From Caprimulgus europaeus (lineage: Eukaryota > Chordata > Aves > Caprimulgiformes > Caprimulgidae): a DNA stretch of 64,000 bases. Shown here piece by piece: positions 11,061 to 23,700 of the stretch. The DNA lies in NCBI GenBank assembly GCA_907165065.1, contig OU015523.1, forward strand, positions 19,681,834 to 19,745,833. Reading direction: 5' to 3'. The notes beneath the pieces are model-generated. The model saw nothing but the letters and a program-made list of their open reading frames with translations, searched no databases and had not been told where the DNA came from. A program made the position numbers and the translations under genes. How positions within the stretch are numbered: position 1 is the stretch's first letter; each line of letters starts with the position of its first letter.

Positions 11061-12902
11061 TTGTGTGGACGGTTCTGTCTGTATGTCTTGGGTAGAAGTA
11101 CATCGGTAGAAGTTGGTTTGTGGGAAGATGGGGTGGCTTGACCAGTAGCAGGCAGAACAGGGAGCCCTGAGTGGGGAGACCTGTGTTAATGATTCGAGTG
11201 GCTCCTGTGTGGTGGAGACCCATGCATGGGTCCTGCTCCGCCCTGGTGCACTGCTCCAGCTGCCTGGGAGAGGTCTGTCAAGCATTTTGTCTCTTTATCT
11301 TTGCAGACTGTTAAAACTGCTGTTTGCCTTTTAAAATTTGTTCTTTGGCAATTGTGCAGTGAGCTGTGGGACCGGCAGCTGTAAATAAGACCAACTTTTG
11401 GCTGAGCAACAGCGGCTTTGTGCTTGTCCAACTGCAGCAACAGAACTGATACTGCAAGCGCAGAGAGCTGCTTGTGTCCAGAGGGGCAGTGTCAACCATC
11501 ACTTTCTCCAAATGTTCACGTTGGTGTAAGCAGGACAGCTGCTGCTGAGCCCCTGCCCTCCTGCAGATGTCTTCTAGTGTCACTTTCACATGTTTTCTAT
11601 TCCTACTATTGCTCCATTTTAAAAAATGATGGATTCTGGTCTCTCTTCAAGACACCTTCACAATGGAAGAAGTCCTCAGGACTCCCCCACAACTTTCTGC
11701 TGACCAGTCACCTTTTACTGTCTGGTACTGAAGATAAATTATTAGTGAATGACACAGTCTGCAGAGGCTGATTACAGTTTTCACTCTTCCTCCCCATAAC
11801 TGCTGCAGTGCCTGAGTAGTGAAGAATACACTTGCTAATGAGGAGTTGTGGAGAGATAACTCCATCTCTGCTTTCTATGTGGATGCAACACCAGTAGCTC
11901 TGGTTTTATCCAGCCAGCCATCGAGAAGGAAGTGGGGCAGCACCTGATTGTTAGGCCAGCACTAGCACTGTGGGCAGCCAGCCCTCATTTCCTCCGAGGG
12001 AAACACTGCAGGACAGAGGGCAGTGACAAAGGGCTGCCAGCCAGCTTCCCCATGTCTCTATGGACTCCTTGACTCCACAGCTTCTACTACTACTTCCACC
12101 TTACTCAGTTTTCTTGAATACCTTTGTCATTGTCTATGGATAGTTAGAAGACATAGCTACAGATACAGAAATAGAAGAATATCTGCTTTGGTATCTTTTT
12201 CACCTTGGTGACCTGTGGGACATCATCACTGACTTGAGGTGAGGACTACAGGTAAGATAATGGAAAATTGCAGGTTTTTTCCCTTTCCTTCGATCTGCCA
12301 AGATCCATGCTGTATCTGGTGGTATTTTAGGTGATCACAGCAAGAAATTGCATAGATTTCCAGAAAAAGTCAGGGTTACAGTGTTCTACATTGCACTCCA
12401 TCTCAAGTCTGCCTGTGCGCTTGATTTTCATCCAAACTTGAAGATGCTTTTTCTCATTCAGTCTAATTCTTCTTCCACAGAGAGATCAATGTCATCAAGA
12501 TAAGAACAAAACCAATCTTCACCAGTGGTTCCTCAGAAGTAATGATGCCATTCAAGGGCCTTACTCACCTTTCTTGGCTCTGTGCTAATTCCCCACTCAT
12601 CGAATTTCATTCCTGTGACCATCTGTTAACCTCGTCAGCTGAGGGCAGAACTCCCTCAACGCTATGGGTTTGACAAAAGTTACACTAGAAATCAGTGCAT
12701 ACTGGGGTTAAACTGCAAGAGATTGCACAGAGTCTGTACCGGCTGAACCTGTCTTCGTCAGGTCTTACCAATGGGTCAAGTGTGATGGAAGATCAGACCT
12801 TAGTTTTCAATAAACCTGCAAGAAAATCCTCAGTGCTTTCAGCCGAGAGAGGTTTTGATGTCAGGAGTCCTTTCCTAAGCCTATGCTGAAACCCTAACCT
12901 CT
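11061..12902. other. Intergenic downstream of PTMS
   Basis: About 1.8 kb with no recognised repeat or gene. The short open frames lack motifs. Confidence 0.5.
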
Positions 12903-13308
12903 GCTGTGAGGGCAGGCTGAGATAGCTGGGACTGTTCAGCCTGGAGAAGAGAAGGCTCTGGGGAGCCTTATTGCACCTTTCAGTACTTGATGGGGGCCTG
13001 TAAGAAAGATGGGATAGACTTTTAGCAGGGCCTGTAGCAATAGGACAAGGGGTGGTGGTTTTAAATTAAAAGAGGGGAGATTCAGACTAGATGTAAGGAA
13101 GACATTTTTTATACTGATGGTGAAACCCTGGCACAGGTTTCCCAGAGGGGTGGCAGAAGCCTGGTCCCTGGAAACATTCAAGGTCAGGTTGGACAGGGCT
13201 CTGAGCAACCTAATGTAGTTGAAGATGTCCCTGCTCACTGCAGGGGGGTTGGACAAAGTGACCTTTGGGGGTCCCTTGCAATCCAAACCCTTATTCTATG
13301 ATTCTATA
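12903..13308 (+). mobile_element. CR1 LINE 3' fragment
   Basis: Contains TTCAGCCTGGAGAAGAGAAGG, then the same 3' region as the copy at 1-348, ending TTATTCTATGATTCTAT at about 13308. Sense is the + strand. The tail is well kept. Confidence 0.9.
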
Positions 13309-16300
13309 AGCAACTTGCGTGCTCCAATCACAATATTGTTAGTGCTCCCAAGGAGATGTCTGGTGCTCATGGTCCCTTCCTTGTTTCCACTGGCACCTAC
13401 TCCAAGCTTCTAGCCTCTCTGGTCCTGCCAACTGAGTGGCACTGGAGATTTCCTTCCTTCTCATCCTCTTCCGGGGCTGCTTGCTTTGAGAGGGTTGTGG
13501 AGGTGTCTGAGTTGTGCTTTTGCAGACTCTGATAGACTTCCCTCTAGACTGACAATTTCTGCTTCTGATGACCCTTTTGTGTGGTTTAGAAAAGCAAATG
13601 CAGATGCCAGTGTAAAGAACATGTAGAGCCACCTACCAGGTCTTAGCTGGGTCCCTGTCCTAGCTTGGATGAGCAAGTGACCCCTTCTCCCTGGCAGGTT
13701 GGATCACTGGATGGTTGGGACCTGGACCCACCGGAGCAGCAAGCTTGCCACATGAGGCTGTGGCTGTGGTGGGGAGTGCTAAGCCTGCCAGGACAGCACC
13801 AGTGGGATGTGAGCTGCTCCTTGTTGGGTGACTGTGCAGGCACAGCCTTCTGAAGAGGACAGCTCTGGCTGTGGTGGTGAGCTGCAGATGGCAATTGTGA
13901 GAGGAGGCAATTGAAATCTATGTTGATTGAATAAAAGCAGGTAACACTTCTGGTTAAGCAGAGCAACCTGACCTAGTTTTGGAGTCAGCTCTGGTGCAAC
14001 CAACGAGGTTGGGATAGAAATCTCCAGAGGTCTCTTCCCATCTACATCTTGCTATGTGAAGAAATAAAGACCTGCCATGGATAGTTTGAGCTGAATCTGA
14101 AGATATTTTGAAGTGCTGAGCCCAGAAACGAATGTTCTTTCCATCTTCTAGCTGTCACCTCCTCATTTCCCCCTTAGGCAAATGATCCCCTCTGCCCTGC
14201 CTCTTTGGCCTTCCACACTAGATTTAAGCCAGTAAAACAAGAGCAGCGTAATCAGAACCATCGCACGGGCAGAATCGTGAGCCCTCCTTCAGACCTGGAA
14301 AAAGTGAGCCCTCCAGCCGCTGCTGTGCTGGGAGGAAAACCCTTCTGGCTTCAGGAAAGTCCATAATCACCCTGTTGTGTTAGCTTTAAAAAAATAGTGA
14401 GAGGAATTACTGCTCTCCAGCACTCCTTCCTCTGGGATCAGGGGCTTCTTTAGGCCCTCTGGTTTGGAGACACACTGCTCAACCGCTTCACATATGCCAT
14501 ATGGGAAACAGAAACAACTTGCCTTCCCAGAGCCTTAAGAAGCCCGTGTACTTTTCCCTCCCACCTCTCTCCCTTATTTCAAGAGCAGAGTCAAAGACAG
14601 ACACGCTCATGGCTCACCCAGGCTGTGTTTTCTCAGGGAAGAAGTCTGTGTTTATGTGTGTGGGCTCAGACCGGGGACGTAGCGCAGATGGACAGGGCTG
14701 GAGCGCTGCGTATCAGTGGATGAGTTTAGGGTTTGTTTCCTGGTGAGCTCTTATGGTTTTAGCAAAACATGGACAGTCATGGGGGTGAGGAGAGACCTAT
14801 GGCATTAGTATTCAAGGGTCTCAGCCACACAAGATGGTTTACTGACCAAGCATGGTGCCATCAGCTACAGCTTTGCTCTTGTGGGAGGCGTTTTCTATCA
14901 GACACAGAAGAGGATGCTTCCCCATCTCAGGCTGTTCGGGAAGCCTGAGTCCCAGCTGGAAGTATCTGTGCACAATGGTAGATACTTAGCTGAGCTTCAG
15001 AGAACTGGGATATCAGGGCAGACAAGCTTCACCATGCCAGGTGTACCTGTGCAGGCAGGTTATGGCAGATGACTAGGTGACTTGCTGCAAGTTACCCATT
15101 AAATGAGGCAGAAGAATGTGCGACCCATGTGTGTGCTGTGGGTGATATCCAGCTGATGCTACTTGTCATCAGGGGTTGTAGGAGTCACACTTTCTACACA
15201 TCTCCAGCTTTTTTTATGACATTTATTGTTCCCATTCTCTACCATCTTAAACACTTGGTCTCAACAAGTCCAGGTGAACGTTCCCAATGTCCTAGTGGGG
15301 TTCAAGGTGCTTTATTCTCAATTTAGTCGCTTAATCCGTGAAGTGGTGTCATAAAATCAGCAGGGTGTTTGGCTACATGTCCTGCAATGAAGAGTGTTGT
15401 CCCTAAGGGGCTTCAGGCATCCAACATGGAAGATCCTAAAACCACTAAAGGCTGTAAGATGTAGCAAAAATAGTTAGCTTCCAGAGCTCCGTGATTACCT
15501 ATGTATGCCAGTACCTCTCTGGCAGCTCTGGCAGAGTCACATCTTAGACTTTCACAGGTCTTACAGCAACTCGTCCATCATTTTAGGATGATTTTATTAG
15601 GCTGCATAATTTGTAATCAAAATTTTCAAAGGCCCTTACCTGAAGAATTCTTCAGCATCTTTTCTGCTGTTGTACATCAAAATGACTTCACTAAAGGGTC
15701 TTCACTGGATGGCACTCCACAAGCATGAACTTAGGTAGCGCTCTGTTGAGCTCATCCATAAGCACACCAAAATCCCACCTGAAAACTTAGAGCTGGATGC
15801 TGTTTTCCTGTGTGAAGGCGTTTATTAAATGGTACTTCTGTGTGTGTGTACTTCTAAATTTTTCCTGTGTCAGATCCAGGCTTGAAAACAGCTGAAGCTG
15901 TTATATATGGCTCCAACAAACCTCCCGTGCTTCCAGGAGAGCAGCAAGGTAGGTGTGGACCCAGATTTGAGCTGGGAATTTACTAGTTCTCCACAAGGTA
16001 AATTTCACAGAGATTCAGTAGGGAAGTTTGGGGAAGCCAGCCTTGTGATTCAAATGAGTAATGAGGTGTTTCTCATAACTAAAGAAAATACAGACTGCTT
16101 CAAGGTCTGTGAATCCCTTTCCATAGCTGTAGAAATAAGCATTCTTGTAGAGCACTGCTAACTGTGTGCCACGTTGACTGTAGTTTCTTGTTGAGAGAGG
16201 ATCCTGTTCCACCTCAGTTTCTCTATGTTTTGAAGGGTTTCCAGATCAAATCCTGACTTAAGGTCTCCCATCCGTGGCTGGATTCCTGTAGGTATTCTTA

Positions 16301-19300
16301 AGTGCTGCTTTTGCTTTTACTTCCAAGAGTGAAAAGCTTACAAATAGCTGATGGGATCCCAGACTCGTAGACAAGAAGGAAGACTGCTGTCATGGAATTG
16401 GGATATTGTGGTGACACCTGCAGTGTTCTAATTGCTGTACAGCAGAACATCTCAGCGTGGTACTTGCTCTCATCGCTGAAGACTCCAGCAAGATTCAGTC
16501 TTTCTGTGTTAGTTGAGATGCAAAGGCTAAGCCCCAATCTCTTCTTTCAAGACCTTTGCTTGTGCTGAAAAAGAGCACCACTCTGGGAGAATAGGCAGCA
16601 CAACCAGATGCAGCTCCAACTGATGCCTCTTGCAGCGTGGAGGGTGCGCCCTACATTGCTTTCCTTGATCCTGTAGAACAGATGTCTTACTGGGAGGAAT
16701 CACTGGAGTCCTTTAAGCACAGGCCTACAGCTTTCCTGCCTGAAGGGCCCTCTGGTGGCACCAAACTTCACATGTCTCCAAGTACTGGGCTGAACTATTG
16801 CGGGCAATCGTCATCCGAGCTTCTCCATACCCAAAATGCCTGGCACAACGCGTGCTGTGAGCTGTCTCTCAGAGTGGAGGAACCAGGAATGACTCTGATC
16901 ACACTGCTGGAGAACCGAGAAGTCCCTTTGCGGTCAATCAGCATCAGATTTGTCTTGGCCAGATGTTCACAGGTCATCTGAACACACACAGATTGTTCTC
17001 TGGCTTCCAGGAGAAACGGTCCTTTGCCTCGAGTCCAAGGCAGGTCTAGGGGCCCTCCACTAGAAAGGCACATATACATTCATGCCACTTACAGTCTTCT
17101 CAGCTGTAGCTGATTCTGGACCCTTTACCAGTAGCATCCCCTCCCCTATTGAGTCCCCTAAGTAGAGTTTGACTGTCCCTCCTCAGGAGGTTAGGGGGTC
17201 TGTTTTTCTCATTGTCTACAACTCAAATTGGTTATCAGCTCTACTGGATGCCCAACAGCAGAGCCAGTACCTGAGATCACTGCAAGTTTTTTGAGAACCT
17301 GTTTTAGGGTTGACAGTTGCTGAATTTTCTTGGGGAAACAAACTTCTGGGTTTAGCTGTAGGTCCACAAGTCCCAAAGCAACCACAGCAACTGCCTCAAG
17401 TGTCTGAAATTCTGCCAGTGCTGCACTGTCAGCGGGGTTTGAACACTGCTTGGATGTCCACTTTTCCCAGAGCCATTTACAGACATCAGCCAGGCACTCA
17501 GGCTGTGTTTCTATGTGACAGCAATGGCACTTAAAAAGTTTTCTGTACTTTCCACTCCTCAGCACAGTTTATGATCTACCCAGTTGTGCTACAGCAGCTG
17601 CCTGTAGGAACCTGTCATAGAAGTCATTTGAGTTATTCCCTATTCTAATAACACACCTTGTCTTCTCCTCCTCCTTTTACATCTAATGCTTACATTAGTC
17701 TGGCTTACAGCCCCGTGAAGGGCCATATTGTCACAAATTGTGCAGGGTGAGTGTGTAGCCAGGGGCAGTCATTCCCAGTGGCACCGAGACAGGAAGGCAA
17801 ACTTGGAAGAAAGTCTCTTGGATTAGTTTCCTCATGAGAGCAGCTGTAAGGTGGAAACCCATCCATCCTCAAGCACTTGGGAACATTTCCAGGTCATTTT
17901 CCAACCCTTCAATGAGCATGCCACTTCACTTCAAGGACTTCTCTGGTTTTTGTATCCACCCCAAACATTTGTTTTCCACAGATCAGGAAATGCTGTTCGT
18001 CTTGGGTTGGGTTTTGTTTGTTTGTTTGTTTGGGGCTTTTTTTGTTTTTTTTTCTTTTTTTCCTTTTAATAATTACTCTCAAGCCAGTATTTTGACTTTA
18101 GTCTTCTTTTCCATTATTAAGGCTCCTGAACTTTACCTTGGCTCATGACTAGACCATTTGGTCCGTATTTCCTCCTCTGCACAAGCTGATCTGGTCTTAC
18201 AGTTCAGAGAGGGGGCACACAGAGCCCTTAAAGTTACCAGTCTCAGAGTGACTTTTATTTTGACTTAGTAAAGCAACACACAGAAGAAAACGATAGTAAG
18301 GAAAAAAAAAAAAAAAAGAAGAAGAAAAGAAGAGAAACCCCTATGTCTCCTTCAAGTCTGGAACAAGTGAGCCCTCTGACCACCTGCACCTAGGGAAAAA
18401 ACAGCAGGTCCCTGCTAAACTCAGGGGAAAGTCCCCACACCCACATGCCACCACCACCTCAGTTCATTTGAGTCCAGGAGCCTTTTCCTTCCTTTTCCCT
18501 GTGGGTTATGTGCCCTCAGCCCAGCAGTCAGGCTCCCCTGCTGTCTCCCAGCCCTGTTTTCTTGCAGAGCAAGACCAGCTGGCTTTTTTCCTGAGTCTTA
18601 AAAAGGGCCCATGTGCACTCTTGGGGAAGCCCTGCAGTCGGGGCTGTGAGTAAGGGAAAAGCCTGGGGAAATATGAAGAGATGATATTTTATTCCCATGA
18701 TGGTGATCAGCTTGGCTTGGCTTCCTTGTTCCTGCAGTTCAGTGTCCTAGGGCTGAGCAAGAAGATGCCATGGACCATTTTTCACGTCGACAGTCTGCAG
18801 TTGGTGAAGAGGCCACCACAAGAGTTCTTCCCGTGTCAGAGCCTTGCTATGAAAAACATATACCTCATTTCCAGACAGATTTGGGTTTTAATTTCGAGCC
18901 AGTCCTCATCCTTAAGCTCCTCTGCTGGTGTAGAGAACCTGCCTCTGTTTCACATCTTCTCCTCATGGGGAGGAAATATCAAAGACAGGTAGATAGTGAA
19001 TGTAAGGGCATAAAAATGGTTGTACCAATGGTCTCTCTAGCCAAGAGAGATACAAGATTTGCAAGGAAAGGCACTGAGAGACCAGGCATCATATAGAAGC
19101 TTCCTGTAAACAAGAGCTAAGGACATCCTGAGCCAGCAGGCTTACCCAGGCCATCATACTCAAAAGCCAGCGAGGAACTGATCCTCAACAAATTACCTAA
19201 TCCCTGTTTGAACTAATTTATACTCCTGGTCTCCACAACATCCTCTAACAATAATTCTACCATCTTTGTGACATGAAAAATGAATTCCCTTTTGTTTGCA

Positions 19301-19760
19301 GTAAAATTGCTGCCTGAGCTTACCGCTGCTTCCTCTGGATTAGGTAAAATCGATCAAACACCTCAAGGTGTGTACATTCGAAAGCAAGATCTCCAGGCTC
19401 CAAGTCAGGCTTTTTTGTACCACCCTTCTAAATCCTTTTCCATTTTTCCATATCCTTTTTTGAATCATGGACACATTCCAGTAGCTTGTGCTGTAAACAG
19501 AGGTAACACAATCTGCTTGCTTTCTGAGATCCCATTTTATGCAGCGTGTTACCATGTGTCGCCCTTCCTGGAGTCTTGTCTTCCCAGGATACTGTACTCT
19601 GTTCTGGAAGTGTGGTCCACATACTGTGTTCTGCAGCATATAACCTTATGTTTTAAGTGTGATTTTACCAGGAGTCTTAGGAGGCAGTTTCTTCCCAGTA
19701 ACCTTGCCAAACATGAAGTGTGCACCGTGCCAGGAGAGACAGTCACACCTGCAGAGCTCT
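13309..19760. other. Intergenic between PTMS and LAG3, left part
   Basis: About 6.4 kb with no recognised gene. It holds simple tracts (GTTT repeats and T runs at about 18012-18066, an A-rich run at about 18300-18340). Open frames such as 16637-16981 (+) and 17209-17565 (-), each about 115 codons, have no motif I know and no exon context. The segment near 19160-19260 faintly resembles an old retroelement but I could not place it. Confidence 0.5.
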
Positions 19761-20758
19761 TGTGTTGGGTTTGGGGGGGTGGGGAGGGTGTTTTTGGTAG
19801 TGGGGGAAGGGCCACCTTGTGAGAGTGAAAGCTCCCCTGGCTCCAAAGCGGAGATCCCCCCCCAGCCCAGGCTGAGCCAATGAGCACTAGAGAAACGCTT
19901 CTGTGAATCCATATTTGTGAGGGGAAGGACTGTCCTGAAAAGCAGTAGGTGGAGAGAACCTGGAGGAGAGGCCATTGATGACCATGGGACTAAGCAAGGG
20001 AAGAGCTTTGTTGCCAGGAAGAAGGAGGAGGAGGGGGAGGACAGAGAACCTCAGACACCCCGTTCAACCACATGGAGTAGAAAGTCAATGAGGTCCCCTG
20101 CAGCCCATGGAGGTTCAACAGTGGAGCAGATACCCACATGTGGGCTATGGAGGACTCCATGCTGGAGCAGAAAAGCTGAGCCCAAGGGCAAGTGTGACTG
20201 AATTTAGACCCCAGAGTCACTCAACACCAGAGCAGGGGTGACCCCCAGAGCTGGGGGGTGAGGAGGTGCACTGGACCAGAAGCTCATCTGCAGCCTGTGG
20301 ATGTCCCCATGCCAGAGCCGGGAGCTGAGCCCGAATTGGTCTGTGACTCCATGGGAAGCTGGCTCTGGAACATCTCATTCGTGGACTTCCACGCCAGGAA
20401 GAGCGGCAGAGGTGAACTGACTGAACCCCCATTCCCTGTCCCCTGTGACAGTCAGGGGGAAGGTAGAAAAATAGGAAACAAGGTGATTTGAGCCCGGGAA
20501 GAAGGGTGGGGTGGGAGAAGATGTTTTCAGATGTGGTTGTTATGTCTTGATGTGCTACTCAGATGAATGGCAATGAATTAAACTGATTTTTCTTCCCCAA
20601 GTTGAGCCTGTTTTGCCCATGACCATAACTAGTGAGTGAGCCATCCCTGTCCTTCATTCCTAACCCTGTGCCCCCTTTGTTGTGACTCCCATCCCATCTC
20701 ACCGGGTGGGGGGAGTGAGTGCAGGACCGTAAGGTCTACATGTGGTTAAACCACCACA
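19761..20758 (+). mobile_element. Solo LTR, bird endogenous retrovirus type
   Basis: Begins TGTGTTGGGTTTGG and ends GGTTAAACCACCACA. It shares its ends, the repeated CCATGGAGG-type blocks and the 3' segment GAGCCTGTTTTGCCCATGACC with the LTR at 42030-43265. Flanks GCTCT and GTTCT may be a 5-base target duplication with one change. No retroviral coding sequence adjoins it, so it is a solo LTR. The copy is diverged, so old. Confidence 0.75.
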
Positions 20759-23700
20759 GTTCTGAAGCCCTCCTAACCACATTTTGGCAGCGTAAGACAG
20801 CCATGGACATCAAAGAGCAGTTGGATGTTGAACAAATCATGGCAGGCTAGCACTGGAAACCTCACAGAGTCTGAATTTCTAGGACGCTTTCATCTCATCA
20901 ACAAAGGGTCTGAAATTTTTACACAGGACACAAAAGAATTAACTGCTTTATCTTCTACCCTCATGCAGCCTGTACAGCTAGAGAGGGTCCTTTGGTCTTT
21001 TAAGGTTTTCTGAGAAAAGCCTGGCAAAGAAGCCTGTTAAAATGGAGAGAACGCTGTGCAGCATGGCCTGTTCACCTGCTGGAGAACGGGACCCAACATC
21101 CGCAAACCGAAACTTCTTAGAAGCAGCAAAAACTAGAAATGGCACCAAACCAAAAAAAACCCAAAAAACCCCAAACCAACCACCAAACTTAAACCCATAT
21201 TTTCCCCATGTGGCCTTAATTGCACCCCAGTGACCAACTCCTGGTAGAACTTCCTAATACTTAGTTTGTTGGATCTCTACCCTGGGAACCCAGATATCTC
21301 CCAGCCCTCATCATGACGTGGGAGGTCCCACTCCTTCCAGGCAATTTTAAAGCCCCTTTACACAGAAATACAGTTCCACCTCTTTGGTCCCAGCCTCCTT
21401 TGAGGGCAAACAAAAGTCAGCCCTGACACCAAAAAAGCCTGTTGTATGTGCCGTAATGGTAGACAGTCATCTTCTAGCATGGTGAGAATGGGGGTACGTC
21501 CAGAGCCAGCTAGATCTCTGCAGTGCTGAAGGCCAGCTAAATACTGGGCTTCGTTAGTGAGGACATAGCGAACAGTGATTAATCCTGTCTTCATGGCACA
21601 TGAAAAGCCACATCTGCAACACTGTGGGACGTTGACAGACTAGAGCCAGTCCAGCAAAGGGCCCTAAGATGGCTGTGTGTTCGAAGATATGACTCATGAC
21701 GAGGGTTCAGGCTGAAGAGAGGGGAGCTAACTGCTACCCAGGGCGGGTCAGGGAGAAGAGAGAGACAGGCTGCTCTCATGGAGGCACAGAGGAAGGACAC
21801 GAGGCAGGAGCACAGGCTGCAACAAATGAACTTCATACGGGACACAGGGGAAAGTCTCTCCTGTGAGGGTTTTGGAGGTTTTTGGAGAGGCTGGAGAATC
21901 TCCACACTTGGAGTTGTTCAGGGTTTGCCCTGAGCGACACAGTCTAGCTCGAGAATCACAGTTCTGGGAGCAAAATGGAGACCCCAGATGTCTTTTCCAC
22001 ATGAGCCTTTTTGGTCTTTCACACAATCATGTTAATACAGCATAAATGCATAGTATGGCAGAAAGGGAAAATCCCATCTTCTCTTTCATCTCTCCTGCTG
22101 CCTCTCTTGTCAACACTGATGAGCATCAGAGAATTGATCTAGCTGAAAACTATAAACAAAGTGGTCCTCGGGGATAACCAAATCAGAGACTTTATTCCCT
22201 TCAGGAGTATTCTGGAGCACTACTGTCCCCTTCCTTGCTGTGCCATTATCCACACGAACCTTCCCAGGGATCGTATTCTTCTGCAAATGATTTCCCATAG
22301 CATCACATGCTCCTTTAGTTACCCTCTCCTTTTTTCTATATCTAGCTTTCACACTAAGAAGGAAATAACATATTTTTAATGAATAAGTATTCGCCTATAG
22401 CCTCTAGAGCTTCCATGCACCATAAGCTATGGGCTTGCTGGCCATTTCTGCCAGTGCTCCCCTGCTTTTTGGATCACCCTCAACGTTCATCAGTTTTCTG
22501 TCATCCAGCTCCACTGTGGACACTGGAGCTTCCAGCCCTTTGGGGCTCAGGGTCAGAACCTCTCTCTCCAGCTACCTCCAGAAGAACAGACCACATTTTG
22601 GGAGTCCTACACTCAGACCAAGGTTTAGCTCCCATCAGAGCATTCCTCAGCTCCTTTCAGCCCATACCTGAGTCAGTGGAATCTTTTAGGACTGTCCTGC
22701 TACTGCCCCGCTGACATTTGACACGATGGGTCAGTGCCTGACTCCTTCACCCCCGTGTCAGGTCACTAACTGAGAGCTTGCTCCTCACAGCTGGCATGCT
22801 TCTCCCATCCCTTGCATGCATTGGGCTCCTTGAGAAAACTCACTGCAGCCATGGCACATCTGCAGCCATGGGACATTTGGGAGGCTATCACATATTTTTC
22901 CATTGAATTAAAAGCATGGCATGAAGGCTGCGATGAGAAGTGAGTCAAAATGTAACCTAGCTCACTGTGTGGATTTTTGCAGTTGATCCACCTCACCCAC
23001 TCTGTTGCAAAACACAGAGGCTGTAGCATCAAAAACATCCTGCAGCATCAAAGACATCTCTTAACTAGATATTGACCAAGGTACTAAGATCCATCACCAT
23101 CTTCACAGGTAGTTGTGGATGTCCACAGAGGATCCTACAGCATCCAGTCTCTCTCTCAGGAAGGATCTGGAGGCCTTGTGAAAGAGAACAGTTACACACT
23201 TCTCTGCAGCTAATGCTGGCCAGATACTCGATGCTAGATGCCAAATATGCCCATGAATGCTGCAGATTCTCTTCAGTGATGAAATCACTGGGATTTTTTT
23301 AGCAGAAAGGCAGCCCACAGCTTCAGTCAGCAACTCCCAGTGTTGTTCCTGACTTTCTAATTCTGGGATATTCAGCTATCTGCTGAGGATTGTCATACAA
23401 AGGTCACTCGCCTTTTAGCACTGTCAGGAAAGAGGCTACAGATTTGTCCAAAGACTCCATAAAGCTATGCTTTCCTAAAGGTGTTCCCATGGAATTCCAG
23501 GAAGCAGGCCACCACTAGACTCTTCTCAGCTCCATATCAGAAACCTGTGGTGACTCAGGCATTGCTCATTCAGGAAGGACCTTTTCAAAAGAGCCTTCCA
23601 ATAAATGTCAGGCAGCCAATCACTCTTCCTTCTCCTACCACTTCTGCAGAGGCACATTTTGGTTTTGCCCAAACCTACTGGGAGATGTGAACTTTCTCTT

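Noticed and set aside
19160..19260. Possible old retroelement (text with CTGGTCTCCACAACATCC)
   Set aside because: Too short and diverged for me to assign to a family.
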